Of a DNA stretch of 64,000 nt, positions 31,186 to 41,085 are shown piece by piece; position 1 is the stretch's first letter, and each line of letters opens with the position of its first letter. The DNA lies in NCBI RefSeq assembly GCF_900103985.1, contig NZ_FNIE01000008.1:248001-312000 (forward strand), in the 5' to 3' direction. Source of the stretch: Actinacidiphila guanduensis (GTDB lineage: Bacteria > Actinomycetota > Actinomycetes > Streptomycetales > Streptomycetaceae). A program made the position numbers and the translations under genes. The notes below the pieces were generated by a model, which was given only the letters and a program-made list of their open reading frames with translations, had not been told where the DNA came from and did not search any database.

Positions 31186-31411
31186 CCGGACCACACTGGA
31201 CCTGCCGCCCGCCCCGGCGGCTGCGGCCGACATCACACCACCGGCGGAGCCGCGCGGAACCCCGCGGCACCTCCGGAACGTTGCATCGTTGGGCAAGCAG
31301 CCGGACGGACGGCACCACCGGCCGGCGGCGGCTTTCCCACCGCTCCAGCCACAACGCAGTACGCCGGGCCGTGGACTGGCGACCCGCGCCCCGTACGACT
31401 CGGGAGGGGCC

Positions 31412-32314
31412 ATGCAACACAACCGCTTCGCACCCGACCGGGGACTGACGACCCGCATGGTCGTCACCATGTTCCTGATCGGACTGCTCTACGTCGTCTT
31501 CGTGGGCGCGCTCCTCGCCCTGCTGCGCGGCTCCTGGCCGCTCATCCTCATCATCGCCGGAGCGCTCTTCGTCGCGCAGTTCTGGTTCAGCGACAAGATC
31601 GCCGCCTTCAGCATGGGCGCCCGCGAGGTCACCCCGGAGCAGGCCCCCGAGCTGCACGGCGTGGTGGACCGCATCTGCGCCCTGGGCGACCTGCCCAAAC
31701 CCCGCGTCGCCATCGCCGACTCCGACGTGCCCAACGCGTTCGCCACCGGGCGCAACAAGAAGAACACCATGGTGTGCGCCACCACCGGCCTGCTGCGCCG
31801 CCTGGAGCCCGACGAGCTGGAGGGCGTCATCGCCCACGAGCTGTCGCACGTGGCCCACAAGGACGTCGCCGTCATGACGATCGCCTCGTTCCTGGGCGTC
31901 CTGGCCGGCGTCATCACCCGCATCGGCCTGTGGGGCGGCTTCCGCCGCGACAACCGCGACCCCAACGCGGCGATCATCGCCCTGGTCGTCCCCCTGGTCA
32001 GCGCCCTGATCTACGTGATCAGCTTCCTGCTCACCCGGATGCTGTCCCGGTACAGGGAGCTGTCGGCCGACCGCGCCGCCGCCTACCTCACCGGCCGCCC
32101 CTCCTCGCTCGCCTCCGCGCTCACCAAGGTCAGCGGCCAGATCGCCGCCATCCCCACCGAGGACCTGCGCCGCTCCCAGCCGTTCAACGCCTTCTTCTTC
32201 GCCCCCGCCCTGAGCGCCGGCGCCGCCGCCTCCAAGCTGCTGTCCACCCACCCCACCCTGGAGCGCCGGCTGGAGCAGCTGGGCCGGATCACCCGCGAAC
32301 TGGACCGCCGCTGA
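31412..32314 (+). CDS. htpX: Zinc metalloprotease HtpX homologue
   Basis: The 300-residue membrane protease removes damaged membrane proteins. It has two N-terminal transmembrane helices (about 15-60), the zinc motif HELSH near residue 147, two more spans and the downstream Glu in 'RYRELSADRAAAYLTG' as third zinc ligand. GGGAGGGG precedes the ATG. The stop overlaps the pspAB start by one base (TGATG), so translation is coupled. It acts at the membrane in the envelope stress response. Confidence 0.93.
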   Translation: MQHNRFAPDRGLTTRMVVTMFLIGLLYVVFVGALLALLRGSWPLILIIAGALFVAQFWFSDKIAAFSMGAREVTPEQAPELHGVVDRICALGDLPKPRVAIADSDVPNAFATGRNKKNTMVCATTGLLRRLEPDELEGVIAHELSHVAHKDVAVMTIASFLGVLAGVITRIGLWGGFRRDNRDPNAAIIALVVPLVSALIYVISFLLTRMLSRYRELSADRAAAYLTGRPSSLASALTKVSGQIAAIPTEDLRRSQPFNAFFFAPALSAGAAASKLLSTHPTLERRLEQLGRITRELDRR

Positions 32315-32871
32315 TGGGCCTGCTCGACGTGCTGCTCGGTCGCTCCAAGCCGGTCCGGCCCGACCTCGACCAGCTCTTCGGCCTCACCTCGGCCGCCATC
32401 ACCCTGGAGGCGGCCGGCGAGCTGCGCCCCACCGGCCTCGGCTCGGTGTGCTTCGCCGCCGTCGAGGGCGGCGCCTTCGCCGAGATCCAGCAGGACCTGC
32501 ACGCCCTGCTTCCCCTGGAGGCGAGTCAGGACTCCTACGGCTACTCCTGGCTGCTCTCCCGCCACCGGCCGGAAGAGGTCACCGACCTCGTCACGGATCT
32601 CCACGCCGTCAACTCCGCGCTGGAGGAGCACGGCTTCGGCCCGCAGCTCCTGTGCTCCCTCGTCGGCTTCAAGGACCCCGCGGGCCGCACCCTCGCCCTC
32701 GTCTACCTCTACAAGCGCGGCACCTTCTACCCCTTCTGCCCGCTGCCCGGGGAGAAGCGCGACAGCGCACTGGAACTCCAGGTCAAGGCCCTCGTCGCCG
32801 ACGACCTGCGGCTGGAGCAGGACCTGTCGCGCTGGTTCCCCGTCTGGGGCGCGCCCGGGCTCACCGACTGA
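32314..32871 (+). CDS. pspAB: PspA-associated protein PspAB
   Basis: The 185-residue protein matches the actinobacterial PspAB family ('MGLLDVLLGRSKPVRPDLD', 'YGYSWLLSRHRPEEVTDLV', 'LVYLYKRGTFYPFCPLPG'). Members occur next to htpX and near pspA and are associated with phage-shock-type membrane stress. No transmembrane helix is apparent, so it is probably a cytoplasmic or membrane-peripheral partner. The tight overlap with htpX implies a two-gene operon. The reaction, if any, is unknown. Confidence 0.82.
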   Translation: MGLLDVLLGRSKPVRPDLDQLFGLTSAAITLEAAGELRPTGLGSVCFAAVEGGAFAEIQQDLHALLPLEASQDSYGYSWLLSRHRPEEVTDLVTDLHAVNSALEEHGFGPQLLCSLVGFKDPAGRTLALVYLYKRGTFYPFCPLPGEKRDSALELQVKALVADDLRLEQDLSRWFPVWGAPGLTD

Positions 32872-33153
32872 GCCCCGGCGCCGCGGCGCACCCGGCCTGC
32901 CTCGGCCTCCCTCGAGCTCCGCATATCCCGAACACCCTTTTCCCGAGCGCCCGTTCGGGACCGGTCCGGGCTCGCCTGCCCGCTCTGGTCCCGTATCGTT
33001 ACCGGAGTCCGGGACGGCCGAGTTCCGGCCGGGCCGCCGTGCGGGCTGCTGCCCGCCGGGCTCCATGGGCCGGACAGCAGGAGACCGGAAGCGCGGCCGC
33101 GCCATGAGGGACGCCGTGCGCCGGCCGGGCGAACGCAATGGGGACCGGGGCGA

Positions 33154-34644
33154 ATGGACGACACCAACGTGGCACGCGACAGGCCGGCCCCTGCCGCCAC
33201 CCACCCGCTGGCCCACGTGCGCCGCGCGCACGGCTGGAGCTACCAGGACCTCGCCCGCGTGATCGCCGAGCACGCCCGCGCCCTGGGCGTGCCCATGGCC
33301 GCGCGCCGGGAGAAGGTCTGGCGCTGGGAGCACTGGGGCGTCATCCCCGAGGCCGACAGCCAGCGCGCCCTGGCCCGCGCCCTGGGCATCTCGCCACGCG
33401 AAATCGAACGGCACCCCTGGCCGCGCTGGCTGCCCGCCCACGGCACCGTCCCCGACGGCCTGCCCTGGACGCCCGAGGGCAGCCGCACAGCCCTGGGCAC
33501 CCTGCTCGACGAGGCACCCGTCCCCGGCGACTTCCCCGCCGCCGAGGGCAGTGCGCTGAAGGACATCGTTGCCGACTGGGACGCCGCCATGGCCGCGTCC
33601 GCCGACCCGGCCCCCGGGGGCCACGTTCCTGCGGGCGTACCGGTGCCCGCGCAGCGGCCCGAAGTCGCCCCGCGCGCCCGCGGCCCGCGCCCGTCGTCAT
33701 CCGCGCCTGCCGCCCATTACGCCGCCCAGGCGCCTGGTGCGCGCCCCCTGGCCTCCAGGGTGCCCGAGCAGGCCGGCGCCCCGGGTGCCGTGGACCGGCC
33801 GCTGCTGGAGTGGCTGGAGGCCGGGGTGCTCGGTCTGCGGCAGCTGGACGACCGCTTCGGCGGCGCCGCCGTACGCCACCGCGTCGACGCCGACCTGCGG
33901 GTCGTGGCCGCGATGCTGGACCGCCGGCTCCAGCCGCCGGCCGTCGAGCGCCGCCTGCTGCGCACCGCGGCAGACCTCGCCCAGCTCGCCGGCCGGGCCG
34001 CGGCCGAGACCGGCTGCCACGCGAGCGCCCAGCGCTGCTTCCTGACCGGCCTGCGCCTCGCCCACGCCTGCGGCGACCGGGCGCTGGCCGTCGCCCTGTG
34101 GGGCAGCCTGTCGCTCCAGGCGGTCGTCTCCGGTCGCGCCGAGGACGGCGCCATCGCGGCCGAGGCGGCGGTGCGGGCGGCCGGCGGCACCCCGGCGCGG
34201 GTGCGGGCCCTGGCCGCCTCCCGGCTCGCCCGCGCCCACGCGGCACTGGGCGCCGAGGGCGCCTTCCGCCGGGCCGCCGCCGAGGCGGAGCGGCAACTGG
34301 CCGCGGCCGGCAGCGAGCCGGGGCCGGCCTGGCTGTACCGGATGGACCGCGCGGAGCTGACCGCGCAGACGGGCCTGGCCCTGCTCGACCTCGGCCTGCC
34401 CCACGAGGCCCGCACGCGGCTCGACACCGCCCTGGCCGCCATCGACCCGGCCCGGGTGCGGGACCGGGCGCTGTACTCCGCGCGGACCGCCCACGCGCAC
34501 GCGCTCACCGGCGACCAGGACGGCGCCCGCACCCTCGCGCGCGAGGCGGCCCGCCTCTCGCGCCACTGCTCCAGCTCGAACCTGCGGCAGGCCCTCGCCC
34601 CCCTGGCGCCCTTCCTCACCAGCGACCGTCCGGTGGAGCGGTAG
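33154..34644 (+). CDS. XRE-type regulator with helical TPR-like C-terminal region
   Basis: The 496-residue protein begins with an HTH-like region (about 18-90: 'HPLAHVRRAHGWSYQDLARVI', 'KVWRWEHWGVIPEADSQRAL'), followed by a Pro/Ala-rich linker (about 140-210) and an all-helical Ala/Leu-rich C-terminus with TPR-like spacing. This layout is common among Streptomyces developmental or antibiotic regulators such as the NsdA type. It is transcribed alone; a hairpin terminates it before the convergent reductase gene. Ligand and targets are unknown. Confidence 0.72.
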   Translation: MDDTNVARDRPAPAATHPLAHVRRAHGWSYQDLARVIAEHARALGVPMAARREKVWRWEHWGVIPEADSQRALARALGISPREIERHPWPRWLPAHGTVPDGLPWTPEGSRTALGTLLDEAPVPGDFPAAEGSALKDIVADWDAAMAASADPAPGGHVPAGVPVPAQRPEVAPRARGPRPSSSAPAAHYAAQAPGARPLASRVPEQAGAPGAVDRPLLEWLEAGVLGLRQLDDRFGGAAVRHRVDADLRVVAAMLDRRLQPPAVERRLLRTAADLAQLAGRAAAETGCHASAQRCFLTGLRLAHACGDRALAVALWGSLSLQAVVSGRAEDGAIAAEAAVRAAGGTPARVRALAASRLARAHAALGAEGAFRRAAAEAERQLAAAGSEPGPAWLYRMDRAELTAQTGLALLDLGLPHEARTRLDTALAAIDPARVRDRALYSARTAHAHALTGDQDGARTLAREAARLSRHCSSSNLRQALAPLAPFLTSDRPVER

Positions 34645-34732
34645 CGCGTCGGGCACCCAGGGCACGCGGCTGCCCGGGCGCAATGGGCGCGTGCCAGGGG
34701 GCCGCACCGTCTGCCGCACATGCCCCATGCGC

Positions 34733-34763
34733 AAGGGGCGCCCGCCACAGCGGCGCGCCCCTT
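34733..34763. terminator. Bidirectional terminator between convergent genes
   Basis: AAGGGGCGC (34733-34741) and GCGCCCCTT (34755-34763) form a 9-bp stem, extended by CCGC/GCGG with one bulge and a CACA loop, giving 13 paired bases. The AA/TT ends favour termination in both directions. Confidence 0.75.
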
Positions 34764-34780
34764 ACCGGTACGTCAGGCGG

Positions 34781-35221
34781 TCAGACGCGGCGGAGCCGCA
34801 CCACCGGGATGTCGCGCTCGGTCTTCTCCTGGTACTCGGCGTACGGCGGGTAGACCTCCACCATGGTCGGCCACACCCGGGCCTTCTCCTGCGGCGGAAG
34901 CACCTCGGCACGCGCTTCGAACCGCTCGGTGCCGACCCGCAGGTGGACCTGCGGGTTGTCCCGGATGTTCAGGAACCACAACGGGTGGTCGTCGGCGCCG
35001 CCCTTGGAGGCCACCACCAGGTAGTCCTCGCCGTCCCGGCCGTAGATCAGGACCGTGCGGTGCCACTGCCCGCTGCGCCGCCCGAGGTAGTCGAGCAGCA
35101 GGCAGGGCGAGCCCTTCAGGTCGGTGCCCTCGGTGCCGCCGGATTCCTCGTACCGCTTGGCCTGCTCGGCCACCCATCCGGTCGGGCTGATCCTGACGTC
35201 GGCCGGGTCGTACGCACTCAT
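34781..35221 (-). CDS. Deazaflavin (F420)-dependent nitroreductase/quinone reductase-like protein
   Basis: The 146-residue protein belongs to the DDN-like split-barrel family: 'KGSPCLLLDYLGRRSGQWHRTVLIYGRDGEDYLVVASKGGADDHPLWFLNI', then 'NPQVHLRVG' and 'ARVWPTMVEVYPPYAEYQEKTERDIPVVRL'. Such proteins use coenzyme F420, which streptomycetes make, to reduce quinones or nitro compounds in mycobacteria. The residues around 'DDHPLWFLNI' mark the family. Monocistronic. The physiological substrate is not known. Confidence 0.85.
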   Translation of the reverse strand: MSAYDPADVRISPTGWVAEQAKRYEESGGTEGTDLKGSPCLLLDYLGRRSGQWHRTVLIYGRDGEDYLVVASKGGADDHPLWFLNIRDNPQVHLRVGTERFEARAEVLPPQEKARVWPTMVEVYPPYAEYQEKTERDIPVVRLRRV

Positions 35222-35298
35222 GCCGGATCCCTCCAGGAAGTTCGGACTGCAATGCCTCCACCCTAGGTTCCCCGGCGTCCGGACCGGCGCCCGGCCCG

Positions 35299-35350
35299 CT
35301 GAGCGAGCGCTCAGTCAGCCCTTGCCAAGACTGGAACACGTTCTTAGCAT
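35299..35350 (+). promoter_or_regulatory. Promoter of the fatty-acid operon with two operators
   Basis: TTGCCA (35322-35327) and TAGCAT (35345-35350) are 17 bp apart and predict a start at 35357-35358, on the CoA-transferase GTG, so the message is leaderless. CTGAGCG-AG-CGCTCAG (35299-35314) is a perfect 16-bp TetR-type palindrome just upstream. TGGAACACGTTCTT (35332-35345) lies in the spacer and matches the KstR consensus TNNAACNNGTTNNA except at the last base. Confidence 0.6.
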
Positions 35351-35357
35351 CGCGGAT

Positions 35358-36521
35358 GTGACATCAGGGCTGTCAAACCCGGTACCCGGCACGGCGGTTC
35401 CCGCGACCGGCCCGCTGGCGGGCGTGCGCGTCCTGGAACTGGCGGGTATCGGCCCCGGCCCGTTCGCGGCCATGCTCCTGGCCGACCTCGGCGCCGATGT
35501 CGTACGCGTCGACCGGCCCGGCGGCCCCGGCCTCGGCATCGACCCGGCGGCCGACGTCACCAACCGCAACAAGCGCTCCGTCCTGCTCGACCTCAAGTCG
35601 CCCGGCGGCCCCGCCGCCCTCCTGGACCTCGCCGAGCGCGCCGACATCCTGATCGAGGGCTACCGCCCCGGCGTCGCCGAGCGCCTGGGCATCGGGCCGG
35701 AGGACTGCCTGGCCCGCAACCCCCGCCTGGTGTACGGAAGGATGACCGGCTGGGGCCAGGACGGCCCCCTCGCGCACACCGCGGGCCACGACATCGGCTA
35801 CGTCGCCGTCACCGGCGCCCTCGACCTGGCCGGCCCCGCCGGCACCCCGCCGAGCCCCCCGGCCAACCTCCTGGGCGACTACGCGGGCGGCAGCCTCTAC
35901 CTCGTCGCCGGCGTCCTGGCCGCCCTCCACCACGCCCGCGAGCACGGCAGCGGCCAGGTCGTCGACGCCGCCGTCGTGGACGGCACCGCCCACCTGACCG
36001 CCATGGTGCACGGCATGCGCGCCGCGGGCGCCTGGCCCGGCCCCCGGGGCACCAACCTCCTCGACGGCGGCGCGCCCTTCTACGGCGTCTACCCGACCGC
36101 CGACGGCGGCCACATGGCCGTCGGTGCCCTGGAGCAGCGCTTCTACGACCAGTTCGCCACTCTTCTGGGCCTGCCGGAGCAGACCGCCGCCCTGCGCGCC
36201 GACCCCGCCCGCTGGCCCGAACTGCGCGCCGCGGTCGCCGCGCGCTTCCGTACCCGCACCCGCGAGGAGTGGACGGCCGTCTTCGACGGCACCGACGCCT
36301 GCACCGCTCCCGTCCTGACACTCGCCGAGGCGCCCTCCCACCCGCACCTGGCCGCCCGTGCCACGCTTGCCGTACACGGCGGGATCGTCCAGCCCGCCCC
36401 CGCACCGCGCTTCTCCGCCACCCCCGCCACCGTGCGCCGCCCGCCGGCCCGGCCCGGCGCCGACACCGCGGAGGTGGCCCGCGACTGGGACGCCCCCGCC
36501 CTGACCCGCACCACCGGCTGA
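35358..36521 (+). CDS. CaiB/BaiF family CoA-transferase (alpha-methylacyl-CoA racemase-like)
   Basis: The 387-residue protein has the family III CoA-transferase/racemase layout: 'GPLAGVRVLELAGIGPGPFAAMLLADLGADVVRVDRPGG', 'NRNKRSVLLDLKSPGG', 'ERADILIEGYRPGV' and 'GQVVDAAVVDG'. The catalytic residues of alpha-methylacyl-CoA racemase (a His-Asp region around AGHDIGY) are visible. It either racemises 2-methylacyl-CoAs or transfers CoA, upstream of beta-oxidation. Preferred start: GTG at 35358, matching a predicted leaderless transcript. It heads an apparent operon with thiolase and FadB. Confidence 0.85.
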   Translation: MTSGLSNPVPGTAVPATGPLAGVRVLELAGIGPGPFAAMLLADLGADVVRVDRPGGPGLGIDPAADVTNRNKRSVLLDLKSPGGPAALLDLAERADILIEGYRPGVAERLGIGPEDCLARNPRLVYGRMTGWGQDGPLAHTAGHDIGYVAVTGALDLAGPAGTPPSPPANLLGDYAGGSLYLVAGVLAALHHAREHGSGQVVDAAVVDGTAHLTAMVHGMRAAGAWPGPRGTNLLDGGAPFYGVYPTADGGHMAVGALEQRFYDQFATLLGLPEQTAALRADPARWPELRAAVAARFRTRTREEWTAVFDGTDACTAPVLTLAEAPSHPHLAARATLAVHGGIVQPAPAPRFSATPATVRRPPARPGADTAEVARDWDAPALTRTTG

Positions 36522-36557
36522 CGGCCCACCCGCCGACCCCGACCGAAAGGCACGACG

Positions 36558-37772
<1,215 letters not shown>

Positions 37773-37865
37773 CCGCCGCGCGCTCGCCCGAGCGCCGGCC
37801 GCAGACGCCACGGCCCACCGGCCGCCCACCCCGAGCCCGCACCGGACCAACGGAGCCTTCCCGCC

Positions 37866-40043
37866 ATGAGCCAGTCCACCACCATCCGCTGGGAGCAGGA
37901 CCCCGACGGCGTCGTCACCCTCGTCCTCGACGACCCGGGGCAGTCCGCGAACACCATGAACGCCGCCTTCGCCGACTCCCTGGACGCCACCGTCGACCGC
38001 CTGGAGGCCGAACGCGACGGCATCCGCGGCGTGATCGTCACCTCCGCGAAGAAGACCTTCTTCGCCGGGGGCGACCTGCGCGACCTCGTGCGGGCCACCC
38101 CGCAGGACGCCGAACGCGTCTTCGCCGGGTCCATGCGCGTCAAGCGCGGCCTGCGCCGCCTGGAGACCCTCGGCCGGCCCGTCGTCGCCGCCATCAACGG
38201 CGCGGCCCTCGGCGGCGGCTACGAGATCGCGCTCGCCTGCCACCACCGCGTCGCCCTCGACACCCCGGAGACGAAGATCGGCTGCCCCGAGGTGACCCTC
38301 GGCCTGCTGCCGGGCGGCGGGGGAGTGGTGCGCACCGTGCGGCTGCTCGGCATCGCCGACGCCCTGCTCAAGGTGCTCCTCCAAGGCCGCCAGTACGCTC
38401 CGCAGCGCGCCCTGGAGGCGGGCCTGATCGACGCGGTGGCCGCCGACCGGGGCGAACTGCTGGCACGCGCCCGCGCCTTCATCGACGCCAACCCCGAGGC
38501 GCGCCAGCCGTGGGACGCCCCCGGCTACAAGATCCCCGGCGGCACCCCCAAGAGCCCCGCCTTCGCCGCCAACCTGCCGGCCTTCCCCGCCAACCTCCGC
38601 AAGCAGCTCGCCGGCGCCCCCTTCCCGGCCCCCCGCGACATCCTCGCCGCAGCCGTCGAGAGCTCCCAGGTCGACATCGACACCGCCTTCGCCATCGAGG
38701 CCCGCTACTTCACGGAAGTCGCCTGCGGCCCGGTGGCCAAGAACATGATCCAGGCGTTCTTCTTCGACATGCAGGCCGTCAACTCCGGCGCGGGCCGCCC
38801 CAAGGACGTGCCCGCGCGCCAGGTGGCCAAGGTCGCCGTCCTGGGCGCCGGCATGATGGGCGCGGGCATCGCCTACTCCTGCGCCCGGGCCGGCATCCAG
38901 GTCGTGCTGAAGGACGTCACCCAGGAGGCGGCCGAGCGCGGCAAGGCGTACTCCGCGGGCCTGCTCGACAAGGCGCTCGCCAAGGGCCGCACCACCGCCG
39001 CCAAGCGCGAGGCGCTGCTCGCCCGGATCACGCCCACCGCCGCCCCGGCCGACCTCGCCGGCTGCGACGCCGTCATCGAGGCGGTCTTCGAGGACGCCAC
39101 CCTGAAGCACAAGGTGTTCCAGGAGATCGAGTCCGTCGTCGCCCCCGACGCGCTGCTGTGCACCAACACCTCCACCCTGCCGATCACCGCGCTCGCCGAA
39201 GGCGTCCAGCGGCAGGACGACTTCGTCGGCCTGCACTTCTTCTCGCCCGTCGACAAGATGCCGCTGGTGGAGATCATCCGCGGCCGGCGCACCGGCGACG
39301 AGGCGCTGGCCCGCGCCTTCGACCTGGTGCGGCAGATCCGCAAGACGCCGATCGTCGTCAACGACTCCCGCGGCTTCTTCACCTCCCGGGTCATCGGCCA
39401 CTTCATCACCGAGGGCATCGCCATGGTGGGCGAGGGCATCCCGGCCGCGTCCGTCGAACAGGCCGCCGCCCAGGCGGGGTACCCGGCCAAGGTGCTCTCC
39501 CTGGTGGATGAGCTGACCCTGACCCTGCCGCGCAGGATCCGCGCCGAGGCCCGGGCCGCCGTGGAGGCCGCCGGCGGCACCTGGCAGGAGCACCCGGCCG
39601 ACCGGGTCATCGACCGCATGGTCGACGGGTTCGGCCGCCCCGGCCGCAGCGGCGGCGCCGGTTTCTACGACTACGAGGACGGCCGCAGGACCCGGCTGTG
39701 GCCCGGCCTGAAGGAGCACTTCGAGCAGCCGGGCGTCCAGGGCGAGCAGATCCCCTTCCGCGACATGCAGGAGCGGATGCTCTTCGTCGAGGCCCTGGAC
39801 TCCGTGCGCCTGCTGGAGGAGGGCGTCCTGACCTCCGTCGCCGACGCCAACGTCGGCTCCCTGCTGGGCATCGGCTTCCCCGCCTGGACCGGGGGAGTGC
39901 TGCAGTACATCAACGGCTACGAGGGCGGCCCGGCCGGCTTCGTCGCCCGCGCCCGGGAGCTGGCCGCCGCCTACGGCGAACGCTTCGAGCCGCCGGCGCT
40001 GCTGGTGGCCAAGGCGGAGCGGGGCGAGCGCTTCACGGACTGA
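37866..40043 (+). CDS. fadB: Multifunctional fatty-acid oxidation protein (enoyl-CoA hydratase / 3-hydroxyacyl-CoA dehydrogenase)
   Basis: The 725-residue FadB/FadJ-type protein has an N-terminal crotonase part ('KKTFFAGGDLRDLV', 'GAALGGGYEIALACHHR', 'GCPEVTLGLLPGGGGVVR') with both catalytic Glu regions, then an NAD-binding Rossmann motif VAVLGAGMMGAGIAYSCARA near residue 325 and the dehydrogenase His in 'VGLHFFSPVDKMPLVEI'. It hydrates enoyl-CoA and oxidises the 3-hydroxyacyl-CoA and works with the adjacent thiolase. GGAGCC lies 6-7 bases before the ATG. A strong terminator follows and overlaps the convergent merR end. Confidence 0.93.
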   Translation: MSQSTTIRWEQDPDGVVTLVLDDPGQSANTMNAAFADSLDATVDRLEAERDGIRGVIVTSAKKTFFAGGDLRDLVRATPQDAERVFAGSMRVKRGLRRLETLGRPVVAAINGAALGGGYEIALACHHRVALDTPETKIGCPEVTLGLLPGGGGVVRTVRLLGIADALLKVLLQGRQYAPQRALEAGLIDAVAADRGELLARARAFIDANPEARQPWDAPGYKIPGGTPKSPAFAANLPAFPANLRKQLAGAPFPAPRDILAAAVESSQVDIDTAFAIEARYFTEVACGPVAKNMIQAFFFDMQAVNSGAGRPKDVPARQVAKVAVLGAGMMGAGIAYSCARAGIQVVLKDVTQEAAERGKAYSAGLLDKALAKGRTTAAKREALLARITPTAAPADLAGCDAVIEAVFEDATLKHKVFQEIESVVAPDALLCTNTSTLPITALAEGVQRQDDFVGLHFFSPVDKMPLVEIIRGRRTGDEALARAFDLVRQIRKTPIVVNDSRGFFTSRVIGHFITEGIAMVGEGIPAASVEQAAAQAGYPAKVLSLVDELTLTLPRRIRAEARAAVEAAGGTWQEHPADRVIDRMVDGFGRPGRSGGAGFYDYEDGRRTRLWPGLKEHFEQPGVQGEQIPFRDMQERMLFVEALDSVRLLEEGVLTSVADANVGSLLGIGFPAWTGGVLQYINGYEGGPAGFVARARELAAAYGERFEPPALLVAKAERGERFTD

Positions 40044-40088
40044 GGCGGGCCGCCAGCAGAGCCGCACGGCGCCCTCCCACGGCCCGTC

Positions 40089-40131
40089 AGGAGCGCGGCG
40101 GGCGGGGCTCAGTCCCGCCCGCCGCGCTCCT
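40089..40131. terminator. Bidirectional terminator overlapping the merR 3' end
   Basis: GAGCGCGGCGGGCGGG and its complement form an 18-bp stem (40089-40131) with a GCTCAGT loop. Its right half encodes the last codons of the convergent MerR protein. Confidence 0.8.
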
Positions 40132-40900
40132 CGTCCCGGGGCCGCTCAGGCCCGCCCTGCGGCTCCGGCTCGGCAGGCCAGGCCCGTATCTCCTCCGTCA
40201 GCGTCCGCTGGAAGACCGTCACCAGGGCCTGCACCACCAGCGGCTGCATCTGGCCCGACAGCGCCCGCACCTGCGACAGCGACTGCCGCTCGCCGGCGGC
40301 GTCGGGCTCGGAGACCTCCGCGCGGAAGATCCGGCCGATCTCCCTGGCCGCGGCCCGGGAGTGCTCCAGCATCACCTCCCTGGCGGCGAGGACCGCCTCC
40401 AGGGACAGCGGCATGCCCAGCAGCCGCACCCCCAGGTGCAGCGTGCCCGGGTCCACCCGGAAGACGTCGGGGTCCTGCGTGCGCTCCAGGACGTTCATCG
40501 CCACCAGGCGGTCCACGTCGGCCTCCTCCAGCGGCCGGCCCACCCGCGCCTCCAGCTTGGCCCGGTCGGTCTCCTCCACCCCCTCCGGCAGCCAGGACGC
40601 CACCAGCGCCCGGTGGATCGCGAGGTCGTGCGCGCTGATGTCGTCCGGCAGCTGCCTCATGTAGCGCTCGATGGCGGCCAGGGTGAGCCCGTGGTGCTGC
40701 AACTCCTCGATCAGCGCCAGCCGCGAGAGGTGCTCGGGCCCGTACCTGCCCACCCGGCGCGGCCCGATCACCGGCGGTGGCAGCAGCCCGCGGGCGCTGT
40801 AGAAGCGCACCGTGCGGACCGTCGTCCCGGCCCGCGCGGCCAGTTCGTCCACGGTGAGACCTGTCGGCACCCCAGCAGTATCACCGCTGTTCCGGGGCAT
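40109..40900 (-). CDS. MerR family transcriptional regulator
   Basis: The 263-residue regulator has the MerR HTH at about 14-75 ('LTVDELAARAGTTVRTVRFYSARGLLPPP', 'RRVGRYGPEHLSRLALIEEL'), followed by a helical region and a long C-terminal domain ('SLEAVLAAREVMLEHSRAAAREI'), which suggests an acyl-CoA or fatty-acid type effector domain rather than a metal site; the Cys residues of metal sensors are absent. Its convergent position next to the fadA-fadB operon is consistent with control of fatty-acid degradation, but its binding site was not identified. Confidence 0.85.
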   Translation of the reverse strand: MPRNSGDTAGVPTGLTVDELAARAGTTVRTVRFYSARGLLPPPVIGPRRVGRYGPEHLSRLALIEELQHHGLTLAAIERYMRQLPDDISAHDLAIHRALVASWLPEGVEETDRAKLEARVGRPLEEADVDRLVAMNVLERTQDPDVFRVDPGTLHLGVRLLGMPLSLEAVLAAREVMLEHSRAAAREIGRIFRAEVSEPDAAGERQSLSQVRALSGQMQPLVVQALVTVFQRTLTEEIRAWPAEPEPQGGPERPRDEERGGRD

Positions 40901-41085
40901 GCGACAGCCCCGGCCGCCCGCTGCGGCCGATTCCCGGCCGATCCCGCGCCCAGGGCGCCCCGGCCGTGTGCTTCCCCTCCACCGCCACGGGCGCCGCGGA
41001 GTCTACGATGCAGGGCAGACCCGGGGGCGCTCGCGGCCATGGCGCCGCGGCAGGCGAGTTGAGGAGCGAGATCATCAGCGGCAAC

